From positions 1 through 11,769 of the forward strand of contig CALCIB010000056.1 of NCBI GenBank assembly GCA_937907525.1: a stretch of DNA of 11,769 nucleotides. The letters run 5' to 3'. The notes under the pieces were generated by a model. It was not told where the DNA came from and did not search any database. It saw only the letters and a program-made list of their open reading frames with translations. Source of the DNA: an uncultured Planctomycetales bacterium (GTDB lineage: Bacteria > Planctomycetota > Planctomycetia > Isosphaerales > Isosphaeraceae). Positions within the stretch are counted from its first letter, which is position 1. Each line of letters opens with the position of its first letter. Shown in pieces: positions 1-6,645 of this stretch. The position numbers were made by a program, and so were the translations under genes.

Positions 1-1964
1 GCGCGCGAGACCCGCCACGACAGCCGCCTCGCGGTCATCAGGTTCAGCCCCTCGGCCTCGAAGCGAGCCTCCTCGACGGCCTGGAACAGCCGGCGAAGCC
101 GAGCGTCACGCCTCATCTGAACGAGGCCGGCCAGTAGCCGCTCCAGTCGGCCGGACCAGAAGCGGCGGCCCTCGCCCGAGGGGGCCGTCGGATCGTCGAG
201 CGCGCGGAGCCGCTCGGCCGCCAGCGCCCGCTCGCCGAAGACCGCGGCGAACAACGGTTCCCAGCCCGGCCCCGCCTGGACGATCAACTCGTCCCGCAGC
301 CCGCGCTCGTCGACCCCCGCGCGGCGAAGCCGCCGCAACGGGTCGCGGACCCTCGCCACCGCGGCGGCGCGATCGGCCAGGAACGGCCGCTCGACATAGT
401 AGTGAAAGCCGCCGACCAACCCGCCCACGCAGATCCCCAGAAAGATCAGCGCGCCGAGGATCCCGCCGTACACGGCCAGTCCCAAAAGCGCCAGCACCCC
501 GAACCCGACCGCGGCCCACGATCGAACCCCGCCGCCGAGGAACAATTCACGGAGAACATCGACGAGCCCCGACGGTCGCAACGACCGCGACGCCAGGGCC
601 AGCGCCCCGGCCGTCAGCAGACCGAAACCTCCCACGACCGCCAGCGGCCGAAACGCCCGCGTCGCCAGAAGCAGCAGCAGAAGCGCGATCCACGCGCCGC
701 CGACCGCCAGCAGGATCCGACTCCGAAGTCGCGCGGCGGGGGCGTCGTGGATCAGCGCGTGGGCCTCGACGACCGCCGCGCGGTATGCCTCCTCGTCGGC
801 CGTCGCGCGATCTCGATTCAACCCGAGCGCCATTTCGAGCGCCTCGACGACGACGTTCATGCTCGGATAGCGTTCCTCGGGCGAGCGGCGGGTCATGGTC
901 AGGATGACGTCGTTGAGCGCGGCGGGGAGTTCGGAGGCGAATTCGCGGGGCGGGACGATCTCCTCGGTTTGATGACCCTCGATCAGTTCGGCGGCGGTGG
1001 CCCTGGCGAACGGCGGCCGGCCGGCGACCAGATGATGGAACGTGCAGCCGAGCGCGTAGACGTCGGCGCGGCCGTCGATGACGAGGGCGTCGCGGGCCTG
1101 TTCCGGCGCCATGTAGGCTGGCGAGCCGACCGCGGCGCGTCGGATCGGGGCGGACGCGGGCTTCGCCTCCTCGGCGGCGGTTCGGCTCCTGGCGCGCGGG
1201 CCCTTCGCCGAGGCGAGTTCGCGGGCGTTCTCGGCGGCGGCCAGCGACGGCGTCGTCTCCAGGCCGAGGTCGTCCACGACGACCAGGCCGTCGGGAGTGA
1301 GCCGGAGGTTCTCCGGCTTGACGTCGCGGTGCCAGATCCCCTGGGCATGGGCCTCCGCCAGTCCGCGCGCCGCCTGAAGGATCCAGGCCGCGGCCGTCCT
1401 CGGCTCGATCTTGCCGCGACGGGCCAGCTCCTCGGCCAGCGACGCGCCTGGGACGTACTCCATCGCGACGTGGACGCTCGTTCCGTCGCGGCCCAGGTCG
1501 ACGATCGGGATCAAGTGCGGGCTGGAGAGTTGGGCCGTCGCCAGGGCCTCGCGCAGGAAGCGTTCGACGAAGACCGCGTCGCGCGCGCGATCGGCGGCGA
1601 CCGCCTTGAGCACGACCCGACCGGCCAGCGACAACGGCCGCGCCAGCAGCGACTTGCCCCGCGGGCCGTGCCCCAGCAGCTTCAGGACGAGGCAATCGGC
1701 GAAAAATCGGGGAGTTCCCCGAGGCAGGCGGCTAAAGCCGGGCTCGGGCGCCTCGGGGTCGAGAGTGGTCGGGATCGCCTCCAGCGACGGCGCCGACGCC
1801 TCGGCGGGCGCGTCGGCCGCGGCCTCCACGATCGGCGCGACGGCCTCCCCCTCCGGGATCGTCAGCCGAAACGGCCGCTTGCAACTTGGACAGGTCGGCG
1901 CGAACCGGCCGGGCATGACGTCCACGATCCGGATCGGATGCCGGCACGACGGGCAATGAATCAC
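1..1964 (-). CDS. Membrane-anchored Ser/Thr protein kinase with N-terminal zinc-finger motif (C-terminus beyond window)
   Basis: The frame is open from a GTG at 1964 to the left edge (654 codons seen), so the C-terminus is missing. Residues 4-28 form a C4xxC7...C25xxC28 finger of the MJ0042 type common at planctomycete N-termini. The kinase domain spans about 92-382: Gly loop G98-H-G100-P-R-G103, ATP lysine K120, candidate helix C Glu E139, catalytic HRDVKPEN at 212-219 (D214), metal-binding D232-L-G, APE at 286-288, and D301-V-Y. These residues predict an active PknB-like kinase. Four hydrophobic stretches (about 417-435, 441-459, 483-501, 504-522) follow, so the kinase domain is probably cytosolic and tethered to the membrane, with at least 130 charged residues after them. 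The span from DLG to APE is about 56 residues, roughly 30 longer than in PknB. GGAGG at 1981-1977 lies 12 nt before the GTG; an in-frame TTG at 1967 is also possible. Substrates and signal are unknown. The next gene upstream, on the same strand, ends 210 bp away, so co-transcription is uncertain. Confidence 0.9.
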   Translation of the reverse strand, partial: MIHCPSCRHPIRIVDVMPGRFAPTCPSCKRPFRLTIPEGEAVAPIVEAAADAPAEASAPSLEAIPTTLDPEAPEPGFSRLPRGTPRFFADCLVLKLLGHGPRGKSLLARPLSLAGRVVLKAVAADRARDAVFVERFLREALATAQLSSPHLIPIVDLGRDGTSVHVAMEYVPGASLAEELARRGKIEPRTAAAWILQAARGLAEAHAQGIWHRDVKPENLRLTPDGLVVVDDLGLETTPSLAAAENARELASAKGPRARSRTAAEEAKPASAPIRRAAVGSPAYMAPEQARDALVIDGRADVYALGCTFHHLVAGRPPFARATAAELIEGHQTEEIVPPREFASELPAALNDVILTMTRRSPEERYPSMNVVVEALEMALGLNRDRATADEEAYRAAVVEAHALIHDAPAARLRSRILLAVGGAWIALLLLLLATRAFRPLAVVGGFGLLTAGALALASRSLRPSGLVDVLRELFLGGGVRSWAAVGFGVLALLGLAVYGGILGALIFLGICVGGLVGGFHYYVERPFLADRAAAVARVRDPLRRLRRAGVDERGLRDELIVQAGPGWEPLFAAVFGERALAAERLRALDDPTAPSGEGRRFWSGRLERLLAGLVQMRRDARLRRLFQAVEEARFEAEGLNLMTARRLSWRVSR

Positions 1965-2002
1965 CAAGGCGAACGACCTCCGAGCGTCCCGTCTGTTCGA
2001 AG

Positions 2003-2131
2003 CCTTCTCCCCTTGAGGCGCTCTAGTGAAAACCTAAAGAGCAAGTAATGCCAAACATCCCTTCTCCCACAAGGGGAGAAGGATTATGCATGCTTGCTCC
2101 CGATGGATTTCGATAAATAAATCGCCTCAAG
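2003..2131. repeat. Overlapping intergenic inverted repeats (REP-like or terminator-like)
   Basis: The spacer between two leftward genes is relatively AT-rich and full of nested palindromes. CCTTCTCCC (2060-2068) and GGGAGAAGG (2074-2082) form a 9-bp stem with a 5-nt loop. This is enclosed by ATGC/GCAT (2048-2051/2088-2091) and GAGCAAG/CTTGCTC (2039-2045/2093-2099), giving an interrupted hairpin of about 61 nt. A competing arm, CCTTCTCCCCTTG (2003-2015), is a perfect 13-nt complement of 2070-2082, and CTTGAGGCG (2012-2020) is complementary to 2123-2131. The mutually exclusive pairings could mean a terminator for the oxidoreductase gene, an mRNA processing or stability element, or a dispersed REP-type repeat. 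No clear U-tract follows the stem in the leftward direction, so a canonical intrinsic terminator is not shown. The kinase promoter must lie here or further upstream, but I found no convincing one; TTGGCA on the minus strand just left of the stem has no good -10 partner. Confidence 0.7.
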
Positions 2132-2174
2132 AGGACCAGGATGTTTAGCGACGGCGTGCCTCATCGTACAAATT

Positions 2175-3236
2175 TCATTTCACCCCCCACGGCCCCTCGA
2201 CCGCGCGGTTCTCGCGCGCGGATCGCAAGGCCGCGTCCAGGACCCGGACGACCTCGCGGCCCTGTTCGGCGGTCACGGCCAGGGGCTCGCCGCGGGTCAA
2301 GTGAGCGGCGATGTTCGCATAGTAGTCGTCCCAACGCGAGCGGACGGAGGGGATTCGACGCTTGTGGGTCTCCGGGTCCTTCGTCGCGGGGTCGGGGTCG
2401 ACGGCCGTGGAGAGGATGCCTTGCTGGCTCTCGGTCTCGTCGGCCGCGTCGACGTCGCCGCCGCGGAGGGCGTCCTCCTGGGGGTCGACGCCGAACTTGA
2501 CGTAGCCCCCCTCGGTGCCGACCACCCACCATCGCGGCCGGTCGACGCGGCAGATCCGGCTGGTCTCGGCCTGGAATACGGCCCCGTCGAACTCCATCAG
2601 GATCCGGCCGTGGCCGCCGATGGTCACGTCCTCCCACGGGCTTGAGAACAGCCACGCCGTCAGCCGCCGGCACGGGCCCAACCCCAGTTGCAGCGCGTGG
2701 TCGACCATGTGCGCGCCCCAGTCGTGGAGGATCGTGCCGGAAGCCCCCAACTCCCCGCGCCAGCCTCGCGGCGCCTTGAACCGGCAGACGGCGCTTTCGA
2801 TCAGGAGCGGCCGGCCGATCGTCCCGTCCCGGAACAGCTTGCGGATCGTGGCGAAGTCCCAGTCCCAGCGCCTGTTGTGAAAGACCGAGAGCATCCGCCC
2901 GGCGCGGTCGCGGGCCGCGATCATGCGGTCGGCCTCCGCCGCGGTCAGCGCCATCACCTTGTCCACGACGCAGTGCCGGCCGGCTTCGAGCGTCCGAACC
3001 GCCTGCTCGGCGTGGACGTCGTGCGGGGTGGCCAGCACGACCAAATCGACGGCCGGGTCCGAAAGCGCCTCGTCGAGGCTCGCGAACCCCCTCACCCCCT
3101 GCTCGGCCTCGGCCCGCGCGCGGACCTCCGGCCGACGCGCGACCACGCCGTGAAGCCCGAGCCCCGGCTGCCTCCGAATCAACGGGCAATGGAATTCGCG
3201 TCCCGCCATGCCGTAACCGACGACGACCGTCTTCAT
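2175..3236 (-). CDS. Gfo/Idh/MocA family NAD(P)-dependent oxidoreductase
   Basis: A 353-aa protein, the usual length for the family, which oxidises or reduces hydroxyls of sugars, inositols and related polyols in the cytosol. The N-terminal Rossmann fold starts at residue 1 with the dinucleotide loop G7-Y-G9-M-A-G12. A TPHDVHAEQA segment (70-79) and a lysine at K93 follow. The central motif HDWGAHMVDHA (171-181) supplies D172 and H176, which match the catalytic Asp/His of the family. NRRWDWDF (121-128) and the overall pattern recall YvaA/YdgJ/IolW-type inositol or sugar dehydrogenases, but the substrate cannot be set from sequence. The usual EKP motif reads D92-K93-V94, so the lysine is kept but its neighbours are changed. 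The ATG at 3236 is chosen because the Rossmann strand begins there; the frame stays open to 3413, but those extra residues look unlike the family. A weak GGGAAG lies about 10 nt upstream. The gene is divergent from the aminotransferase gene. Confidence 0.9.
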   Translation of the reverse strand: MKTVVVGYGMAGREFHCPLIRRQPGLGLHGVVARRPEVRARAEAEQGVRGFASLDEALSDPAVDLVVLATPHDVHAEQAVRTLEAGRHCVVDKVMALTAAEADRMIAARDRAGRMLSVFHNRRWDWDFATIRKLFRDGTIGRPLLIESAVCRFKAPRGWRGELGASGTILHDWGAHMVDHALQLGLGPCRRLTAWLFSSPWEDVTIGGHGRILMEFDGAVFQAETSRICRVDRPRWWVVGTEGGYVKFGVDPQEDALRGGDVDAADETESQQGILSTAVDPDPATKDPETHKRRIPSVRSRWDDYYANIAAHLTRGEPLAVTAEQGREVVRVLDAALRSARENRAVEGPWGVK

Positions 3237-3396
3237 GAAAACGTCTTCCCGATCCCGCGCCCGCGGCCCGCGCGACCCTCGCCCGACGGCCTCGGCGACA
3301 TCCCTCCCCTCCAGTATTTCGCGCTGGGCCCGCCATTGCGAGAGCACGCCGCCGAAACGGGTTCGATCGACTAACAAATTAAACCTACATCTGCCT

Positions 3397-3421
3397 GACC
3401 CTAGTATTCGCAAGGGGTTCC
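3397..3421 (-). promoter_or_regulatory. Weak ECF-sigma-like promoter candidate for the oxidoreductase
   Basis: Read on the minus strand, GGAACC (3421-3416) is followed after 16 nt by GTC (3399-3397), resembling the GGAAC...GTC layout of many ECF sigma promoters. It lies about 160 bp before the oxidoreductase start. Planctomycetes carry many ECF factors, but short motifs like this occur by chance in GC-rich DNA. I found no good sigma70 pair on this strand; a TTTAAT at about 3381-3376 has no matching -35. Confidence 0.2.
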
Positions 3422-3446
3422 GACGCGCCGATAAGTAAAATCCGAT

Positions 3447-3475
3447 TTGACGTGGCGACGTATCGTGGCGATAAT
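3447..3475 (+). promoter_or_regulatory. Sigma70-like promoter for the aminotransferase operon
   Basis: TTGACG (3447-3452) and GATAAT (3470-3475) are separated by exactly 17 nt and each match the consensus hexamers at five of six positions. This is in an AT-richer pocket of an otherwise GC-rich region. Transcription would begin near 3482 and give a leader of about 175 nt before the aminotransferase ATG at 3656. Confidence 0.6.
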
Positions 3476-3483
3476 CAGAGTGT

Positions 3484-3536
3484 CGCGACCGAGTCTCGTC
3501 TGGAGCGGCCGGGTTCGATCGGCCGTCGTGGTCGCG
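3484..3536 (+). promoter_or_regulatory. Foldable 5' leader stem downstream of the operon promoter
   Basis: At the predicted transcript start, CGCGACC (3484-3490) pairs with GGTCGCG (3530-3536). Inside it, CGGCCG (3506-3511) pairs with CGGCCG (3520-3525) across an 8-nt loop, giving a nested hairpin in the first 55 nt of the leader. A CCCCGCGGGG palindrome (3559-3568) lies further on. This could be a 5' stabilising hairpin, a protein-binding site or part of a regulatory RNA. It matches no riboswitch class I know, and GC-rich leaders fold readily by chance. Confidence 0.3.
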
Positions 3537-3655
3537 TTGTGATCGTCGTTCGATCGGGCCCCGCGGGGGGTCGCCGTGGAGAGTGCGCGCCGGGCCTGGG
3601 TCGACGTTTGAAGGTCAAGCGCGGTTCATGTTCGCTGAAGAAAGGGGGGACGCGC

Positions 3656-4960
3656 ATGGTGGCGTTGCATCGGGACGAACCTCGGATTCTCGGGTCGTTG
3701 CCGGGCCCCCGGAGCGCGGCCTGGATCGAGCGGGACGACCGCGTGTTGTCGCCTTCGTATACGCGGACGTATCCGCTGGTGGTCCGTCGCGCCAGGGGGG
3801 CGATGGTGGAGGACATGGACGGCAATCGGTTCCTGGACTTCACGGCGGGGATCGCGGTGGCCAACGTGGGGCACTGTCATCCCAAGGTGGTGGCGGCCAT
3901 CCGGAGGCAGGCCGGGCGGTTGATCCACATGTCGGGGACCGACTTCTATTACGCGCCGCAGATCCGGTTGGCGGAGCGACTGGCGGCGGTCGCGCCGGGG
4001 TCGGCGCCGAAGCGGGTCTTCTTCACCAACAGCGGGGCGGAGTCGGTCGAGGCGGCGCTCAAGCTGTCTCGGCGGCACACGGGGCGGCCGCGGGTGATCG
4101 CGTTCTTGCGGTCGTTCCACGGCCGGACCTACGGGGCGATGTCGCTTTCGGCCTCCAAGCCGATCCACCGCCAGGGATTCTCGCCGTTGGTGGCCGACAT
4201 CCACCACGCCGTCTACAACGACCTGGGGAGCGTGGAGCGGCTCTTGAAGACGGTCTGCGCCCCCGAGGAGACGGCGGCGATCTTCGTCGAGCCGATCCAG
4301 GGCGAGGGGGGTTACGTCGTCCCCGACGACGACTTCCTGCCGGGGCTTCGCAAGATCTGCGACCGCCACGGGATCCTCCTGGTGACCGACGAGATCCAAT
4401 CCGGGTTCGGCCGAACGGGGAAGCTGTTCGCCTGCGAACACTGGGGCGTCCAGCCGGACATCCTCTGTCTGGCCAAGGGGATCGCCGCCGGCATGCCGCT
4501 GGGGGCGATCGTGGCCAGGGCCGACGTCATGGACTGGCCGCCGGGGAGCCACGCCTCGACCTTCGGCGGCAACCCCGTCGCCTGCGCGGCGGCGTTGGCG
4601 TCGCTCGACCTGCTCGAATCCAAATACGTCCGCAACTCCGCGGCTCGCGGCGCCCAGCTTCGCGAGGGGCTGAAGGCGATCACGGCGTCGAACCCGACGG
4701 TTCGCGAGGTCCGCGGCAAGGGGCTGATGATCGGGATGGAGATCCAGGACGAGGCCGGAAGCCCCGCGCCGAAGGCCCGCGACGCGATCGTGGACGCGGC
4801 GTTCCGTCGCGGCCTCTTGCTGCTGCCGTGCGGCCCCAGCGTCGTGCGGTTCTGCCCCCCCTTGTGCCTGACGAAGCGGCAGGTTGAAATCGGGCTGGGG
4901 CTGGTGGACGCCGCCCTGGCGGACGTCCGAACCGCCGACGGGGTCGGCGTCCGACACTGA
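3656..4960 (+). CDS. Class III PLP-dependent aminotransferase (acetylornithine/4-aminobutyrate family)
   Basis: A 434-aa cytosolic fold-type I PLP enzyme that moves amino groups between a diamine or omega-amino acid and a 2-oxo acid. Visible marks: DGNRFLDFTAGIAV (55-68), GHCHPKVV (72-79), SGTDFYY (93-99), phosphate-binding SGAES (126-130), HGRT (155-158), EPIQGEGGY (212-220), TDEIQSGFGRTG (244-255) with D245 for the pyridine nitrogen, Schiff-base lysine K274 in LAKG, and TFGGNP (302-307). It most resembles the acetylornithine aminotransferase-family subgroup that includes archaeal broad-range amino acid racemases and omega-transaminases, but lacks the Cys-rich insert that I recall before EPIQGEGG there. 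The substrate is therefore open (ornithine, GABA, lysine, 5-aminovalerate, or racemase activity). The ATG at 3656 follows a GGGGGGA ribosome site; in-frame upstream codons to 3452 overlap the promoter and look non-homologous. It is first in an operon, 13 nt before the next gene. Confidence 0.93.
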   Translation: MVALHRDEPRILGSLPGPRSAAWIERDDRVLSPSYTRTYPLVVRRARGAMVEDMDGNRFLDFTAGIAVANVGHCHPKVVAAIRRQAGRLIHMSGTDFYYAPQIRLAERLAAVAPGSAPKRVFFTNSGAESVEAALKLSRRHTGRPRVIAFLRSFHGRTYGAMSLSASKPIHRQGFSPLVADIHHAVYNDLGSVERLLKTVCAPEETAAIFVEPIQGEGGYVVPDDDFLPGLRKICDRHGILLVTDEIQSGFGRTGKLFACEHWGVQPDILCLAKGIAAGMPLGAIVARADVMDWPPGSHASTFGGNPVACAAALASLDLLESKYVRNSAARGAQLREGLKAITASNPTVREVRGKGLMIGMEIQDEAGSPAPKARDAIVDAAFRRGLLLLPCGPSVVRFCPPLCLTKRQVEIGLGLVDAALADVRTADGVGVRH

Positions 4961-4973
4961 CGGGAGCGCGACG

Positions 4974-6389
4974 ATGGCGACGGCGACGACGACGAATCAG
5001 ACGAAGGCCGCCGAGTTCGACTGGCGGCGGTGGCCGGAGACGGACGTCCTGGTCGACGAGTTGACCCGCCAGGCGCTCGACCGCCACGCCTTCGCCCGCG
5101 GGCTGGCCGAGCGGATGGCCCCGGAGACCGGGACGATCTTTCAGAACTGGCTCGACCACTTCGTCGTGGTCGCGCCGTCGTCGTTCGCCGATCGTCTGAC
5201 GGCGCTCGGCTACTTCCGGACGGCGGACTCCCACGGCGTCGGCGTTCCGGTCTTCGCGCATGCGGGCGGCCTCTTCCCCCGGATCGCCGTCGCGCCGGGT
5301 AACGGCGAGGAGGTCGTGCGCGAGGTGGGGATCAAGGTCGAGTCGGTCGCGGCCTTCTCCGGCGCGCACCATCTGGGCCTGCGCCCCCGGGGTTATCCGA
5401 TGGGCCCGCTGCGAACGCTTCGCGTCCCCGGCGAGGGCGTGGACCTGGTGGCGGTCGAGCGTCGGGCGTACCTCGGCTTCGAGACCTTCCCGTCGGAGTC
5501 CGCCCGCGAGGGCCGGATGAAGCCCCACGCCGCCCGCGAGGCCCTCGCCGCCCGCGACCTCTGGCTGGCCCGCCAGCGACGGTTCGACGACGACGCCGAG
5601 GGCTACGCCGTCACCGAGGCGCTCGTGGACGAGGTGATCGAGACGGCCGGCTCCCGCGACCTGGCCTGCCACCTGATCTTCGAGGTCGAGCGCGAGTACT
5701 GGCAGGCCCGCAACCGTGCCGCGCGGGTTCAAAAAGCCCGCCAGGACCGCCTGGGGTTGGGCTGGGCGAACCACGACCACCACACGTTCCGATCCTCGCG
5801 ACGGTTCTTCCCGAACCTCATGCGGATCTTCACGAAGCTCGGCTTCAAACTCCGCGAGCGGTTCCACGCCGGCGCCGACGCCGGCTGGGGCGCGCAGGTG
5901 CTCGAACACCCGGTCACCGGAATCGTCATCTTCGCCGACCTGGACCTCTCCCCCCAGGAGGCCGCCCACGACTTCGCCCGCCAGACCCTCCCCGATCTTC
6001 CGAAGTTGGGCACCGTCGGCCTCTGGACCGCGCTGCACGGCGAATCGATGCTGGAGGCCGGCATGCACCACCTGGAGGCGCAGTTCGAGTTCGACGCCCT
6101 CCGCGACGGCCTGAAAGCCGAGGCCGGCATCGAGACGATGAAGCCGTTCTCCGACTTCCCGTTTCTTCGCCAGGCGTTCACCGCCGGCGAGCGCTGGCCG
6201 GTCTCTCCCAAACGGGCCGACCGCGCCCTCGCCGCCGGCTGGATCACCAGCGAACAGCGCGACAAGTTCGTCAAGGAAGGGGCCATCGGCAGCCACCTGG
6301 AGAACCTCCAGCGCCGCGAGGGCTACAAGGGCTTCAACCAGCAGGCGGTCAGCGCCATCCTCAACGCCACCGACCCCCGACTCCATTGA
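4974..6389 (+). CDS. Uncharacterised 471-aa protein, possibly VOC/DUF1338-like, in operon with the aminotransferase
   Basis: I do not firmly recognise this family. It is soluble, with no signal peptide or membrane segment, and rich in Arg, His and aromatic residues. Two halves look faintly alike: residues 60-105 (LDHFVV, then an ALGYF turn, then LFPRIAV) and 263-322 (WANHDHHTFRSS, then a KLGFKLRERF turn, then GWGAQVLEHP). Each has a His near the start, a helix ending in LG-aromatic, and a beta-rich tail, as in vicinal-oxygen-chelate folds. Candidate metal ligands are H62, H269 or H270, and E311. The length and layout recall DUF1338/HglS 2-oxoadipate dioxygenase/decarboxylases, but the Arg four residues after the first His in HglS is absent (V66 here), so this is a weak guess. 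A second His pair is at H365-H366. The ATG at 4974 has GGGAG at 4962-4966, and the gene starts 13 nt after the aminotransferase stop. Coupled expression suggests action on the aminotransferase product or substrate. Confidence 0.85.
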   Translation: MATATTTNQTKAAEFDWRRWPETDVLVDELTRQALDRHAFARGLAERMAPETGTIFQNWLDHFVVVAPSSFADRLTALGYFRTADSHGVGVPVFAHAGGLFPRIAVAPGNGEEVVREVGIKVESVAAFSGAHHLGLRPRGYPMGPLRTLRVPGEGVDLVAVERRAYLGFETFPSESAREGRMKPHAAREALAARDLWLARQRRFDDDAEGYAVTEALVDEVIETAGSRDLACHLIFEVEREYWQARNRAARVQKARQDRLGLGWANHDHHTFRSSRRFFPNLMRIFTKLGFKLRERFHAGADAGWGAQVLEHPVTGIVIFADLDLSPQEAAHDFARQTLPDLPKLGTVGLWTALHGESMLEAGMHHLEAQFEFDALRDGLKAEAGIETMKPFSDFPFLRQAFTAGERWPVSPKRADRALAAGWITSEQRDKFVKEGAIGSHLENLQRREGYKGFNQQAVSAILNATDPRLH

Positions 6390-6410
6390 CCCGTCGACCG
6401 TCGCGACCAA

Positions 6411-6624
6411 GAGGAATTGAACCACCGAGCCACGGAGGACACGGAGAGGAGAGGGACCGAGATCAAGGAAGAATAAGGATCGGGAGGTAAGCCGGTGATC
6501 GGAGCGGATCAATGGTGAAAATCATCTTGCGCCTGGATGTCGGGGCCTGAAGATGAAATCTCTCGCCCTCCGGCCCTCTCTCCATCCTCTCCGTGTCCTC
6601 CGTGACTCGGTGGTTCAATTCCTC
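6411..6624. repeat. 214-bp element with 40-bp inverted arms between convergent genes
   Basis: The left arm 6411-6450 and the reverse complement of the right arm 6585-6624 are identical at 39 of 40 positions (the mismatch is at 6430). The arms begin GAGGAATTGAACCACCGAG and contain tandem degenerate units CCACCGAG / CCACGGAG / GACACGGAG. Pairing continues imperfectly inward: 6451-6463 against 6559-6571. The remaining core of about 95 bp shows no ORF of note. It fills the gap between two genes that converge (stops at 6389 and 6646). It could be a MITE-like or REP-like mobile repeat, or a strong bidirectional terminator or mRNA-end hairpin. CACGGAGGACACGGAG-type repeats are, from memory, common in planctomycete intergenic DNA. 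No flanking target duplication is evident. Confidence 0.8.
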
Positions 6625-6645
6625 CCCCGTCCCCCGGTCAGTCCC

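Noticed and set aside
402..2048. Long plus-strand open frame (548 codons) opposite the kinase
   Set aside because: Its translation is Arg/Gly/Asp-rich low-complexity sequence without motifs, while the minus strand carries every kinase motif in one frame.
3237..3413. Longer start of the oxidoreductase at 3413
   Set aside because: Family members begin directly at the Rossmann strand, as with the ATG at 3236; the extra residues are not family-like.
3452..3655. Possible 68-residue N-terminal extension of the aminotransferase from a GTG at 3452
   Set aside because: The GTG overlaps the -35 box of the best promoter, the residues are Arg/Gly-rich without family similarity, and a strong ribosome site precedes the ATG at 3656.
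6411..6624. tRNA or small RNA gene in the convergent gap
   Set aside because: The pairing is a simple long inverted repeat without cloverleaf arms, anticodon loop or TTCGANNC-type T-loop in the right context.
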